Part shown: positions 50,458 to 59,720 of the stretch, piece by piece
Numbering within the stretch: position 1 is the first letter of the stretch
How the letters are laid out: every line of letters starts with the position of its first letter
Notes under the pieces: generated by a model
Told to the model about the DNA's origin: nothing
Database searches by the model: none
Seen by the model: only the letters and a program-made list of their open reading frames with translations
DNA from: Shewanella jiangmenensis
GTDB taxonomy: Bacteria; Pseudomonadota; Gammaproteobacteria; Enterobacterales; Shewanellaceae
Reading direction: 5' to 3'
DNA: 64,000 nt
Assembly: GCF_018596335.1 (NCBI RefSeq)
Contig: NZ_JAHEPS010000001.1
Span: 248,001 to 312,000, forward strand
Position numbers and translations under genes: made by a program

Positions 50458-51636
50458 TTACAGCATGGCAAGCCCGGCGGCCAAATCGGCTATCAGGTCT
50501 TCCACATCTTCAAGCCCGACTGAGATCCTGAGCAAGGTATCGGTAATACCGGCGGCAAGACGTGCTTCTGGGGTGTAAGGCGAGTGCGTCATGGATGCGG
50601 GATGCTGAATAAGCGACTCAGGATCCCCAAGGCTTACCGCAATGGTAAAGAGTTGCAGCCGGTCAACAAAGGCGATGGAGCCTGCCAGATCCGAGTGCAG
50701 CTCAAAGGCTATCACGCCGCCAGCGCGGCGTATCTGAGTGCCGACAAAACGGTTGCCCTGATGCTGCTTAAGCCCCGGGTAATACACCCGGCTGACCTTG
50801 GGGTGAGCATCCAGAAAGGCAGCGATTTTCTCGGCGCTGTCGCAGTGGCGCTGCAATCGTACATCCAGGGTTTTCATGCCACGCAGAATAAGCCAGGCAT
50901 CATGGGGCGACATCACAGCGCCGATATCCTTGATTATCTGATACTTCACTTTGTCTATCTGCGCCTTGCTACCGGCAACCAAACCGGCAATCACATCGCC
51001 GTGACCATTGAGGTACTTGGTGGCACTGTGAATGACCATGTCTATACCGTGGCTGAGCGGCCGCTGCAGCAGTGGTGTCATAAAGGTATTGTCTACTATG
51101 GTCAGCACGCCATGGCGGCGGCCGATAGCTGCAATCGCATCCAAATCAAACACATCGAGATGGGGATTTACCGGTGTCTCACAAAAAATAACCCGGGTAT
51201 TGGCCTGTATCGCGGCTTCGATGGCGCCTGGCTCTTTAAAATCCACCAGGGTGACTGTGATGCCAAAGCGGCTGAAAAGCTCGGTCATCAGCGCAAAGGT
51301 GCAGCCGTAAACGGCACGGCTGGCAACCAGATGCTCGCCCTGGCTTAAATTGGCAAGCAGTGCCGCCGACACCGCGCCCATACCGGATGCTGTGGCAGCG
51401 GCCGCTTCGGCGCCTTCAAGCAGGGCAAGCTTACGTTCAAGCTCGGCTGTGGTGGGGTTTCCCAAACGGGTATAAATGTAGCCGGCTTCATCGCCGGCAA
51501 AGCGGGCACCGCCCTCACGGGCGTTATCAAACACGAATGTGGCGCTTTGGTACAGAGGCGACACCAGCGCCCCCATGGCATCACGCTCATGGCCACCGTG
51601 AATTACCTTTGTGGCCAGCTTGGTTTTTTCCAACAT
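50458..51636 (-). CDS. megL: Methionine gamma-lyase (PLP-dependent)
   Basis: A 392-residue Cys/Met metabolism PLP enzyme. The PLP lysine lies in HSATKYLNGHGDV, and SRAVYGCTFAL contains the Tyr-Gly-Cys trio; the cysteine here is characteristic of methionine gamma-lyase, where cystathionine lyases and synthases usually have another residue. The enzyme splits methionine into methanethiol, 2-oxobutyrate and ammonia. The frame extends eight codons further; the ATG at 51636 with GGGAGAG upstream is chosen. It stands alone between the comEA-like gene and ycjF. Confidence 0.85.
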   Translation of the reverse strand: MLEKTKLATKVIHGGHERDAMGALVSPLYQSATFVFDNAREGGARFAGDEAGYIYTRLGNPTTAELERKLALLEGAEAAAATASGMGAVSAALLANLSQGEHLVASRAVYGCTFALMTELFSRFGITVTLVDFKEPGAIEAAIQANTRVIFCETPVNPHLDVFDLDAIAAIGRRHGVLTIVDNTFMTPLLQRPLSHGIDMVIHSATKYLNGHGDVIAGLVAGSKAQIDKVKYQIIKDIGAVMSPHDAWLILRGMKTLDVRLQRHCDSAEKIAAFLDAHPKVSRVYYPGLKQHQGNRFVGTQIRRAGGVIAFELHSDLAGSIAFVDRLQLFTIAVSLGDPESLIQHPASMTHSPYTPEARLAAGITDTLLRISVGLEDVEDLIADLAAGLAML

Positions 51637-51749
51637 AAACAGCTCTCCCAAAAGCACCACCTGAAGGAATTATAGGTTGTGGCGGTGGTGCACGGCTCTA
51701 CCATGACGGCGGCAGATTGAAAGGCCAAGGGGAAAAGCCGATTTAATGC

Positions 51750-52826
51750 TCAGGAGTTTGTAAAATCTTTGTTACGTTGCAGACGGCTATCCACCTGGCC
51801 ATTCAGAGCGCCGGAAAACAAGGATTTAAGCTCAGACATAAGCTCAGTGTGGATGCGCGACAGCCGTGGTTTATTCTCCGGCAGGAAGGTCAGTGGCCGG
51901 CAAAGTGCCATGGCCTGATAGCCCAATCGGGCCGTTAACAGGCCGCCGCCAAGCCCCTGTGCAAGTCGTGCCGACAGCTTGCCGGTCATCTCCACCGACA
52001 ACAGCTGGCTGCCAAGGTCTGTCACCAGCTCTGTGGTGCCGGCATAAAAAATATTCAGCAATATCGCCCGGATAAGCCGAATTCGGCTCCAGTAGCCAAG
52101 CTCCACGCCGTAGCAGTCGGCCACATCGCGGATCATCTTTTGATTGCGCCACAAAATCACCGCCATATCCAATACCGCCAGTGGGCTCGCGGCAAGAAGC
52201 GCGGCCGACTCCATGGCATAGCGGCTGACTTTTTTACGGGCCGCCTTGTCCTGGGCGGTAAGTACACACTCCTCGTACAGGGCAAGCTTCTCGGCATCGT
52301 TCTGATATTCGCTGCTAAGCTCGTTAAACCGCGCCAATGCCTCAGCCGGCGCCTTGGCAGAAATGGCCTCAATAAAGCCGTCGGCCTCGCCGGTTTGCAC
52401 GCTAAGACGAATGCGCTGGGCCTGCTCGCGGGCATCATCGGTGGCCTTGAGGCGTCGAAGCAGTAAAAGCTCTTTTACCGTGAGCTTAAGTCCCCAGGCG
52501 AGCACCAGCCCAAGCACTGTGGCGTACAGGCCAAAAAGCCAGGGGCTTTGCTGATAAGCCCCAATGAGCGTAAGCACAGTTTCGGTAAGGGCCAGTACAC
52601 CAAGGCCGGTGAGTGCCCACTTCGCAAGCCCAGACCAGCGCTTGCCCTTAAGCCCCTGCAGCTCCATATGGCCATCAAGGGGCTCAAGAGCGGCTTCTAT
52701 CTCGCTTTCATCGGGAAGCACAGCTGCATCGGCATCAAAGCGTTTGGCCTCTTTCAGGGGAGTCTGAGTTGCTGCGCCGTGCTCATCAAAACGGCGCGCA
52801 GGCGCAATATGAGTGTCGTTATTCAT
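51750..52826 (-). CDS. ycjF: YcjF-family inner-membrane protein (DUF697/TIGR01620)
   Basis: A 358-residue protein matching YcjF. The first 70 residues are soluble and acidic. Two membrane helices (about 74-95 and 98-118) follow, then a helical domain and a hydrophobic DUF697 region (LAASPLAVLDMAVILWRNQKMIRDVA). YcjF is encoded next to the GTPase-like YcjX and both are part of the Psp regulon in enterobacteria. Here it lies 43 bp after ycjX. Biochemical function is not established. Confidence 0.92.
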   Translation of the reverse strand: MNNDTHIAPARRFDEHGAATQTPLKEAKRFDADAAVLPDESEIEAALEPLDGHMELQGLKGKRWSGLAKWALTGLGVLALTETVLTLIGAYQQSPWLFGLYATVLGLVLAWGLKLTVKELLLLRRLKATDDAREQAQRIRLSVQTGEADGFIEAISAKAPAEALARFNELSSEYQNDAEKLALYEECVLTAQDKAARKKVSRYAMESAALLAASPLAVLDMAVILWRNQKMIRDVADCYGVELGYWSRIRLIRAILLNIFYAGTTELVTDLGSQLLSVEMTGKLSARLAQGLGGGLLTARLGYQAMALCRPLTFLPENKPRLSRIHTELMSELKSLFSGALNGQVDSRLQRNKDFTNS

Positions 52827-52869
52827 TTTACAATTCCATGATGTTACCGGCAGCCCTGCTCAGTTTTGC

Positions 52870-54288
52870 TCAGCTCAGCTTGTCACCGAGCAGATACTGC
52901 AGCAGATGGTCGAGGCGAATATGGCCCATTGGCTCACCCTCATGCCAGGCTTTGGGGGCAAACTGAGCAAAGCCAAAGCCCTGCCCCTGCCAGAAATCGG
53001 CGCCGGGTAAGGCCGAAGGCACTTCGCCGGGGAAAATCGTGAGCTTATCGTTACTGCCAAGTTCAGTGCCGGTAACCACTTCCACCTCGCCCTGGGCGGT
53101 ATTGACCATCCCGGGCTCGGTGGCGCGGATGGCGCTGATAGCCATGGCTTCCACAGTGCAGCCTTCAAAGCGAGCGAAGTGCTCACTTCGGCCCAACATC
53201 TGGCGCAGCAGCGACAGTACCCTGCCCTGCTGGGAGCGGGTGACATGATCTATCTTGCTGGCGGCAAACAGCAGTTTGTCGATGCGCGGCGAAAAGAGCC
53301 GTTTAAGCAGGCTCGACTGACCAAAACGAAAACTCTCAAGAATACCGTCAAGCGCCATGGCCATATCTTCAAACTGGCTGCGGCCGCGATTGAGGGCGGT
53401 AAAGCAATCCACCAGCACCAACTGGCGGTCAAATCGGGCAAAATGCTGCTGATAAAAAGGCTCCACCACGCGGCTCACATATTCGCGGTAGCGCCGCTGC
53501 AACTGGCCGTAGGCTGTGTCTTTACCCGCATTACCAAGGCGTTGGTGCTCAGCTTCCGTAAGCGGCAGCGGAAAAAATGCCAGCAGCGGCGCACCTTCGA
53601 GTTCACCGGGCAGCAGCATCCGCCCGGGCTGGGCAAAATAATAGCCCTGCTTGTGCACAGATTCGTGCAAGTAGTCGCGATAGAGGGCGGAAAGTGCTTC
53701 AAACTGTTCATCTGACAGGGGTTTATCGAGCGCTATGGCGCCTGCAGCAGCCTTGAACTTTTGCAGGCTGTCGCAGGATGAACGCGGCTCAATGGCGGCA
53801 AACACCTGCGCCGACCACTGGGCGTAATTTTGCCTGAGCATGGGTAAATCCAGCAGCCACTCGCCGGGATAGTCGACAAGGTCCAGATACAAAGTCGATA
53901 CATCGGCAAAGCGGGACAGCAGCCCGGAGTTGGGCCGGTAGCGGATTTCGAGTCTTAATTCCGACAATGAACGGGTTGATGCGGGCCACTGGGGAGGACT
54001 TGCGCAGAGCGACGCAAGCGCGCCCTGCAAATCGAAACTGGCAATATCAAGATCGGGCTGGCTCACCCGCCTGACGCCAACCAGGCGCTCATCACGGCTG
54101 ACCTGCCACAGTGGCAAACCGGGGTGGCTTGATTGGGTCACGCTTTGCAATTGATGCACTATGCCGGTGATAAAGGCGGTTTTGCCGGCGCCGGACAGGC
54201 CAGTGACCGCTAATCTCAGGTTTCGGTCGGTGCTCCGTGCGAGGAGGTCGCGGGCTTTTTGAGTCAGCTTTTCTACGGCTCTCGCCAT
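52870..54288 (-). CDS. ycjX: YcjX-family P-loop GTPase-like protein
   Basis: A 472-residue protein of the YcjX/DUF463 family with a P-loop (VTGLSGAGKTAFITG) near residue 30 and a second nucleotide motif region LVDYPGEWLLDL. YcjX is a cytosolic nucleotide-binding protein induced with Psp under membrane stress; its reaction is unknown. The frame extends 24 codons further upstream; the ATG at 54288 with AGGAGAC upstream begins MARAVEKLTQKA and is chosen. In this genome it follows pspABC on the same strand, after a hairpin terminator. Confidence 0.93.
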   Translation of the reverse strand: MARAVEKLTQKARDLLARSTDRNLRLAVTGLSGAGKTAFITGIVHQLQSVTQSSHPGLPLWQVSRDERLVGVRRVSQPDLDIASFDLQGALASLCASPPQWPASTRSLSELRLEIRYRPNSGLLSRFADVSTLYLDLVDYPGEWLLDLPMLRQNYAQWSAQVFAAIEPRSSCDSLQKFKAAAGAIALDKPLSDEQFEALSALYRDYLHESVHKQGYYFAQPGRMLLPGELEGAPLLAFFPLPLTEAEHQRLGNAGKDTAYGQLQRRYREYVSRVVEPFYQQHFARFDRQLVLVDCFTALNRGRSQFEDMAMALDGILESFRFGQSSLLKRLFSPRIDKLLFAASKIDHVTRSQQGRVLSLLRQMLGRSEHFARFEGCTVEAMAISAIRATEPGMVNTAQGEVEVVTGTELGSNDKLTIFPGEVPSALPGADFWQGQGFGFAQFAPKAWHEGEPMGHIRLDHLLQYLLGDKLS

Positions 54289-54341
54289 AATGTCTCCTGT
54301 GTCATCCCTTGTACTGCGTCTTTTACTGGGCAAAAGACAAA

Positions 54342-54358
54342 GGGCGACCGAGTCGCCC
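54342..54358 (-). terminator. Hairpin after pspC
   Basis: GGGCGAC-CGA-GTCGCCC perfect stem, 8 bp after the pspC stop codon; on the minus strand it is followed by TTTGTCTTTT, an imperfect T tract. Partial terminator between pspABC and ycjXF. Confidence 0.6.
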
Positions 54359-54365
54359 ACTTGTA

Positions 54366-54758
54366 TTACAGGTTGTTTATTTCGCGCTTGAGATTGTAAT
54401 TATCTGAAGTCACGTGTCGCTCCAGCGACCTAAGCCGCCCCTCGAGTGAGGTAAAGCGTCTGCTCACATCCGCCAGCGCCTGTTTGGCAGGCTCACCTGC
54501 TTGCCACACCTTGCGCTTGACCTCAATGTCACGGGGCTCATTGGTGGTGGCGGTCTGAGGCTTAACATCCAGAATCATCCACAGCACCACATACACCAGC
54601 ACTACCCAGGAGTTACCGCCCAGCAGGAACACAGAGACGGTAATCACCCTGACCAGCCAGGCTTCGAGATTGAAGTACTCGGCTATTCCGGCGCAAACCC
54701 CGGCAACCTTGCCCTGCTGAGGGATGCGATAGAGCGTTCTGCCATCAGTTGCTCTCAT
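54366..54758 (-). CDS. pspC: Phage shock protein C
   Basis: A 130-residue PspC-domain protein. RTLYRIPQQGKVAGVCAGIAEYF at the start is the domain signature, followed by one hydrophobic helix (about 35-65) and a cytosolic or periplasmic tail predicted as coiled coil. PspC with PspB senses membrane damage and draws PspA away from PspF. Its ATG lies 14 bp inside the end of pspB. Confidence 0.93.
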   Translation of the reverse strand: MRATDGRTLYRIPQQGKVAGVCAGIAEYFNLEAWLVRVITVSVFLLGGNSWVVLVYVVLWMILDVKPQTATTNEPRDIEVKRKVWQAGEPAKQALADVSRRFTSLEGRLRSLERHVTSDNYNLKREINNL

Positions 54759-54984
54759 GTCTGCTCCTCCATTCGGGAGACTCAGTGTCCAGAATGGCCT
54801 CCAGAGTCTCGATGCGTTGGTTCATCTTTTCGGCCTGAGCAATTAACTGATTGAGTTGCTTAAACTCTTCCTCAGTCAGGCCCTGGCCTACCTGGCGCTT
54901 GCTGCGATAGTGCAGAATCAGCCAGATGGGCGCCACGATCACCATGAAAATAATCACCGGCGCCATCAAGAGATCCATATCCAT
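54745..54984 (-). CDS. pspB: Phage shock protein B
   Basis: A 79-residue membrane protein: one N-terminal helix (LLMAPVIIFMVIVAPIWLIL) and a cytosolic coiled-coil tail ending LEAILDTESPEWR, very like E. coli PspB. Start choice: three ATG codons and one GTG lie in a row; the ATG at 54984 is best placed after GGGGGG. It overlaps pspC and follows pspA by 21 bp. Confidence 0.93.
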   Translation of the reverse strand: MDMDLLMAPVIIFMVIVAPIWLILHYRSKRQVGQGLTEEEFKQLNQLIAQAEKMNQRIETLEAILDTESPEWRSRHESN

Positions 54985-55005
54985 ATCCACCCCCCAAGAA
55001 TACTG

Positions 55006-55695
55006 TTAGTTGCCGGCTTTATCTTTGGCTTTGTCTTTACCCTTCATCTTGGCCTTGAGGGCTTCGAGTTCGGCATTGACAGAATCCTGCGCCTTGAGTG
55101 CGGCAAATTCATCATTGAGGCTGGACTTGTTGGCCAAATCGTAAGACTCAACCTGCGCTTCCAGGCTCTCGACCTTGGCTTCATACTGCTCAAACTTCAG
55201 CATGGCATTGTCGATTTTGCTGCTATCAAGCTGCTTTTTGACTTCCAGGCGGCTTGAAGCAGTTTGCTTGCGCATGATGATGGTCTTCTGGCGCGCCTTG
55301 GCATCGGCCAGTTTTTCCTGCAGCTGGGTGACTTCTTCTTTCAGGCGCAGGATATGCTCTTCAACCACCTCCAGCTCGCGCTGCAGGGTTTCAGCCAGGG
55401 TTGCAGCCTTTTGCTTTTCAACCAGGGCGGCGCGGGCCAAATCTTCACGGTCTTTCGACAACGCAAGCTCAGCTTTATCTTCCCAATCCTGTACCTGGGC
55501 ATCAACCCGGGCAATACGGCGAAGGATGTCTTTCTTCTCGGCCAGCACTTTGGCTGAGGTGGAACGTACTTCGACCAGGGTGTCTTCCATTTCCTGAATG
55601 ATCAGGCGGACCATTTTTTCCGGATCTTCAGCCTTGTCCAGCAGAGCGCTGATGTTCGAATTCACGATGTCCGCAAAACGAGAGAAAATACCCAT
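55006..55695 (-). CDS. pspA: Phage shock protein A
   Basis: A 229-residue coiled-coil protein of the PspA/ESCRT-III family, starting GIFSRFADIVNSNISALLDKAEDPEKM, the amphipathic helix that binds stressed membranes. Long heptad stretches cover about 25-185. PspA inhibits PspF in the resting cell and supports the membrane under stress. The tail is Lys/Asp-rich. A sigma-54 promoter lies 38-58 bp upstream of its ATG. Confidence 0.97.
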   Translation of the reverse strand: MGIFSRFADIVNSNISALLDKAEDPEKMVRLIIQEMEDTLVEVRSTSAKVLAEKKDILRRIARVDAQVQDWEDKAELALSKDREDLARAALVEKQKAATLAETLQRELEVVEEHILRLKEEVTQLQEKLADAKARQKTIIMRKQTASSRLEVKKQLDSSKIDNAMLKFEQYEAKVESLEAQVESYDLANKSSLNDEFAALKAQDSVNAELEALKAKMKGKDKAKDKAGN

Positions 55696-55733
55696 AATTC
55701 ATTCCTCACATGTAGTTGGTTGTCGATGTGATT

Positions 55734-55751
55734 AATACACATAGTGTGCCA
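55734..55751 (-). promoter_or_regulatory. Sigma-54 promoter of pspABC
   Basis: On the minus strand TTGGCACACTATGTGTATTA: the -24 element TGGCAC (55751-55746) and a -12 element TGTATT (55739-55734). The -12 part has GT in place of the usual GC, exactly as in the E. coli pspA promoter, with normal spacing. Confidence 0.9.
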
Positions 55752-55795
55752 ACTTTTACATTCCCTTTAAAATCATAAGTTAATCTTGATTTTTA

Positions 55796-55864
55796 AGATT
55801 CGCTTTATTTTCGCACCCCAGGCACATATTATGATTTTCACCACTTGTTAGCGAATAAGACCAA
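55796..55864. promoter_or_regulatory. Candidate PspF upstream activating sites
   Basis: TGTTAGCGAATAAGACCAA (55846-55864) agrees at about 15 of 19 positions with the inverse of the E. coli PspF site, recalled as TTAGTGTAATTCGCTAACT. A weaker site with the same core, ATTCGCT, lies at 55798-55804. Both are 50-120 bp upstream of the sigma-54 promoter, with AT-rich DNA between. The stronger site overlaps the region in front of pspF, allowing autoregulation. Confidence 0.6.
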
Positions 55865-55868
55865 AAAA

Positions 55869-56990
55869 GTGCCCAACGCAGTTAAACAGGATAACCTCAT
55901 TGGCCAGTCCAACGCCTTGCTCGAAGTGCTGGAGCACGTGTCGCGCATCGCCCCTTTGTCCAAACCCGTGCTGATTATCGGCGAGCGGGGCACAGGGAAG
56001 GAGCTGATTGCCGAGCGCCTGCATTACCTGTCCCAGCGCTGGGATCAGGCCTTTATCAAGCTAAACTGTTCATCCCTTAGCGAAAATCTACTCGAAAGTG
56101 AGCTGTTTGGCCATGAGTCCGGCGCCTTTACCGGTGCCAAAGGCAAACATGAAGGCCGGTTTGAGCGCGCCGATGGCGGCACCCTGTTTTTGGATGAGCT
56201 TGCCAACACCTCCGGGCTTATTCAGGAAAAACTGCTGCGGGTGATTGAATACGGCGAATACGAGCGGGTTGGTGGCAGCAGGACATTGCAGGCCGATGTG
56301 CGCCTTATTTGCGCAGCCAACGAAGACCTGCCATCCCTTGCCGAGGCCGGTGAATTTCGCGCCGATTTGCTCGACCGGCTCGCCTTTGATGTGATAACCC
56401 TGCCGCCGCTGCGTCATCGCCGTGAAGATATCATGCCACTGGCAGAATATTTTGCCATCGGCATGGCAAGGCAGCTGAAACTTGAGTTTTTTCCAGGGTT
56501 TGGCGAAAGTGCCATCGAGATGCTGCTGGACTACCACTGGCCCGGCAATATCCGCGAGCTGAAAAACGTGGTCGAGCGCTCTGTGTACCGCAGCGCGCCA
56601 AGCCTTGAGCCGATTGAAGATATAGTGCTCGACCCGTTTGAGTCGCCCTGGCGCCCCAAAGGCCGGGTAAAAACCCTGGAGCGGCGAAGCCCCGACACCA
56701 CTGCCGCCGTGAAAAGTGCGCCAGACAGCACGCAAAGCGCGGCTGTCTATCAGGCCAGCGCGGGCGAGGCCAGCGTCAGCAGCAGCGCCGGCGGCGACAC
56801 CTCAGCACTCGCCGGACTTACCTTTCCGCTCGACCTTAAGCAGTACCTTGAAGACAGTGAGAAAAACCTGATTCAGCAGGCGCTCGCGAGTCATCAGTTT
56901 AACCAGAAGAAAACCGCCGATGCCCTGGGGCTCAGTTATCATCAGCTGCGCGGTATTCTCAAGAAATACAATTTGCTGGATAAGGCATAA
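55869..56990 (+). CDS. pspF: Psp operon transcriptional activator PspF
   Basis: A 373-residue sigma-54 activator without a regulatory N-terminal domain, as is usual for PspF. The AAA+ domain has Walker A GERGTGKE, the sigma-54 contact motif GAFTGA, and DELA in Walker B; the C-terminal Fis-type helix-turn-helix includes NQKKTADALGLSYHQLRGIL. A Ser/Ala-rich linker near 270-315 is longer than in E. coli PspF (325 residues). The frame opens at TTG 55845, which lies inside a candidate PspF binding site; the GTG at 55869 matches the E. coli N-terminus and is preferred, without a strong ribosome binding site. Confidence 0.93.
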   Translation: MPNAVKQDNLIGQSNALLEVLEHVSRIAPLSKPVLIIGERGTGKELIAERLHYLSQRWDQAFIKLNCSSLSENLLESELFGHESGAFTGAKGKHEGRFERADGGTLFLDELANTSGLIQEKLLRVIEYGEYERVGGSRTLQADVRLICAANEDLPSLAEAGEFRADLLDRLAFDVITLPPLRHRREDIMPLAEYFAIGMARQLKLEFFPGFGESAIEMLLDYHWPGNIRELKNVVERSVYRSAPSLEPIEDIVLDPFESPWRPKGRVKTLERRSPDTTAAVKSAPDSTQSAAVYQASAGEASVSSSAGGDTSALAGLTFPLDLKQYLEDSEKNLIQQALASHQFNQKKTADALGLSYHQLRGILKKYNLLDKA

Positions 56991-57060
56991 GTGGATTGCG
57001 GTGAACTTGGAGCGGCTGATAGAATCCATGATTACCGCTCAATCCGATAACGATTCATTA

Positions 57061-58689
57061 ATGAATGCGCTGACAACACGGCTTTTCAGGCTGGCAATGC
57101 TGCCCCTTTTAGGTGGGTGGCTGGTCGCCTGTGGCCATCAGCAATTGCCTCAGGGTGTGGTGTATTGCTCCGAGGGCAACCCGGAATCTTTCAATCCGCA
57201 AACCGTCACCTCAGGCACCACCATAGATGCCACCTCGCAGCAGCTATACAGCCGCCTGGTGGACTACGATGCCGACGAAGGTAAAATCGTCCCCGCGCTC
57301 GCAAGTAGCTGGGAAATCAGTGACGATGGCCTGGAATACCGCTTTTTTCTGCGCCATGGCGTGACTTTTCATCACTCGGACATCTTTACCCCCAGCCGGC
57401 CGTTCAATGCCGATGATGTGCTGTTCTCGTTTCAGCGGGTGCTCGATGAAGACCATCCCTATTACTGGGTCGCTCGCAGCGGTTATCCGTTTTTCCAAAG
57501 TATCGACTTTACCAATCAGGTAGCTTCGGTCACCAAGAATGGCGACTACGAAGTGGTGTTCAAGCTGCTGCGCCGTGACGCGTCCTTCCTGTCAAACCTC
57601 GCCACCGATTTTGCGGTGGTGCTGTCGGCCGAGTATGCCGATCAGTTGCTGCGGGCCAAAACGCCGGAGCTGCTTGATCAAAAAGCCATAGGTACCGGGC
57701 CGTTTCGTCTGGTCGAGTACGTGAAAAACGAGTACATCCGCTACCGGCGCCACGAAGGCTTCTGGGGCGAAGCACCCAAAATCGACATGCTGGTGTTTGA
57801 TATCACCTCCAAAAGCTCGGTGCGGCTGTCTAAACTCATTACCGGCGACTGCAGTGTGTCTGCCCTGCCAAAGGCCGGTGAGCTTAAATTTATAGAAAAT
57901 CATCCCGAGCTGCTGCTCGAATCCAAACCCGGTCTTAACGTGGCATTTTGGGCATTCAACACCCAGAAGCCGCCGTTTAATGATGTGAGGGTGCGCCGGG
58001 CACTGTCGCTTGCGGTCGATAAGCGCAATATCCTGCGCGCCGTGTACCAGGATACCGGCGTCGAAGCCCAAAGCCTGCTGCCGCCTTCTTCCTGGGCTTA
58101 TGCGCGGGATTACGAGCTGGATTTGGATTACTCTCCGAGCAAAGCCATGAATTTACTGGCAGAAGCGGGCATAGTTAACCTCAGTATCGATATCTGGGCC
58201 ATGCCGGTTGCGCGTGCCTATAACCCGAATGCGCTGAAAACGGCTGAGCTTATTCAGGCCGATTTAGCCAACATTGGCGTTAAGGCCAATATCATCAGCT
58301 ACGACTGGTCGGTGTTCACCCAAAAGCTTAACCAGACTGACTATGATTCGGTGCTGATTGGCTGGAACGCGGATAACTCAGATCCGGACAACTTTTTTAC
58401 CCCGCTGCTGAGCTGCGCCTCGGTGGGCTCGGGCAACAACCGCTCGCGCTGGTGCGATCCGGCCTTTGATGAGCTGCTCAATCGTGCCCGTGCCAGCACC
58501 GACCGGCTTGAGCGTACCGCGCTGTATCAGGAGGCCCAGGCCGAGGTGTCCAAACAGCTGCCGCTGCTCGCCTTTGCCCACGCCAAACGCACCCTGGTGC
58601 ATCGCCACAATATCAGCTACATGCCCGTGAGCCCCTTCGGCGGCATCGCCTTTGCCGACATCAAACCCGCGCTGGAGGACAATGATTGA
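57061..58689 (+). CDS. sapA: Peptide ABC transporter substrate-binding protein SapA
   Basis: A 542-residue SBP_bac_5 family protein. The signal sequence ends in a lipobox (LVACG), so unlike E. coli SapA it appears to be a lipoprotein. The binding-protein body contains the usual segments (SEGNPESFNPQTVTSGTTID, then AFNTQKPPFNDVRVRRALSLAVDK). Sap systems deliver antimicrobial peptides or other peptides and polyamine to the inner membrane. The frame is open upstream into pspF; the ATG at 57061, ahead of the signal sequence, is chosen. pspF ends only 70 bp before, so the two are probably cotranscribed. Confidence 0.93.
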   Translation: MNALTTRLFRLAMLPLLGGWLVACGHQQLPQGVVYCSEGNPESFNPQTVTSGTTIDATSQQLYSRLVDYDADEGKIVPALASSWEISDDGLEYRFFLRHGVTFHHSDIFTPSRPFNADDVLFSFQRVLDEDHPYYWVARSGYPFFQSIDFTNQVASVTKNGDYEVVFKLLRRDASFLSNLATDFAVVLSAEYADQLLRAKTPELLDQKAIGTGPFRLVEYVKNEYIRYRRHEGFWGEAPKIDMLVFDITSKSSVRLSKLITGDCSVSALPKAGELKFIENHPELLLESKPGLNVAFWAFNTQKPPFNDVRVRRALSLAVDKRNILRAVYQDTGVEAQSLLPPSSWAYARDYELDLDYSPSKAMNLLAEAGIVNLSIDIWAMPVARAYNPNALKTAELIQADLANIGVKANIISYDWSVFTQKLNQTDYDSVLIGWNADNSDPDNFFTPLLSCASVGSGNNRSRWCDPAFDELLNRARASTDRLERTALYQEAQAEVSKQLPLLAFAHAKRTLVHRHNISYMPVSPFGGIAFADIKPALEDND

Positions 58690-59720
58690 TGGGCATTTAT
58701 CTGCTTAGGCGACTCAACCTCTTTATCGCCACCTCGCTGCTGATGGTGACTATCCTCTTTATCGCCACCATTCATTTCCCGACCGAGCGCGCCTATGCCT
58801 ACAGCGGCATCATCAATCCGTCGGCCGAGCAGGTTCAGCAGATAATCAGCGACTATCAGTTAGATAAGTCCGATGTTTATCAGTATTTTGCTTATCTGTC
58901 GCAGCGCATGAGCGGTAACCTTGGTATTTCGGCCACCTCGCAGCAGAGCGTGGCCAAAGAGCTTGCCACCGTGCTGCCGGCCTCATTTGAGTTGGCGTGT
59001 TTCTCAGGACTGTTGGCACTCGTGCTTGGGGTGCCGCTTGGGGTGCTTGCATCATTAAACCAGCACAAGCTCACCCAGAATGCCATTATGGCCATCACCC
59101 TGACCGGCTACTCTATTCCGGTGTTCTGGCTTGGGTTAACCCTGTCTCTCTGGTTTGGGGTGCGCTTGGGCTGGTTGCCGATATCTGGCCAGATTAACCT
59201 GCTGTATGAAATCAAACCCGTCACCGGCTTTATGCTGATTGATACCCTGCTGTCGGACTCAAGCTATCGCCTGCCGGCCTTTAAAGACGCACTGGCCCAC
59301 ATAGTGCTGCCTGCGGTCACCCTCGCGGTGCTGCCTTTTACCGTAGTGGTGCGTATTACCCGCTCGGCCATGCTGAATGTGATGAACCAAACCTATGTGC
59401 GCGCCGCCGAAGCCCGCGGTCTGCACACTGGCAAAATCATTCTGCGCCACGCGCTGCCAAACGCGCTCATCCCCGTGCTTAAGCATCTGGGGTTAATGCT
59501 TGGCGCCTTCGCGAGTTACGCCATTGTCGTTGAAGTGATTTTCTCCTGGCCGGGGGTTGGCTCCTGGCTGGTGTCCGGCATTTATCAGCGGGATTACACC
59601 GTTATTCAGGGCGGCATTCTTGCAGTGGCGCTGCTGATTATTTTCCTCAGCATCCTGATTGAAGTGCTGCACACAGCCTCCAATCCTCTGAGCAGGAAAG
59701 AACTCTATGCCTCAAATTAA
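58689..59720 (+). CDS. sapB: Sap ABC transporter permease SapB
   Basis: A 343-residue BPD_transp_1 permease with about six membrane helices. The N-terminal MGIYLLRRLNLFIATSLLMV helix, the large first periplasmic loop and the EAARG-type loop (YVRAAEARGLHTGKIILRHALPNALIP), which contacts the ATPase subunit, are all seen. The ATG overlaps the sapA stop codon by one base. Length close to E. coli SapB (321). Confidence 0.95.
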   Translation: MGIYLLRRLNLFIATSLLMVTILFIATIHFPTERAYAYSGIINPSAEQVQQIISDYQLDKSDVYQYFAYLSQRMSGNLGISATSQQSVAKELATVLPASFELACFSGLLALVLGVPLGVLASLNQHKLTQNAIMAITLTGYSIPVFWLGLTLSLWFGVRLGWLPISGQINLLYEIKPVTGFMLIDTLLSDSSYRLPAFKDALAHIVLPAVTLAVLPFTVVVRITRSAMLNVMNQTYVRAAEARGLHTGKIILRHALPNALIPVLKHLGLMLGAFASYAIVVEVIFSWPGVGSWLVSGIYQRDYTVIQGGILAVALLIIFLSILIEVLHTASNPLSRKELYASN

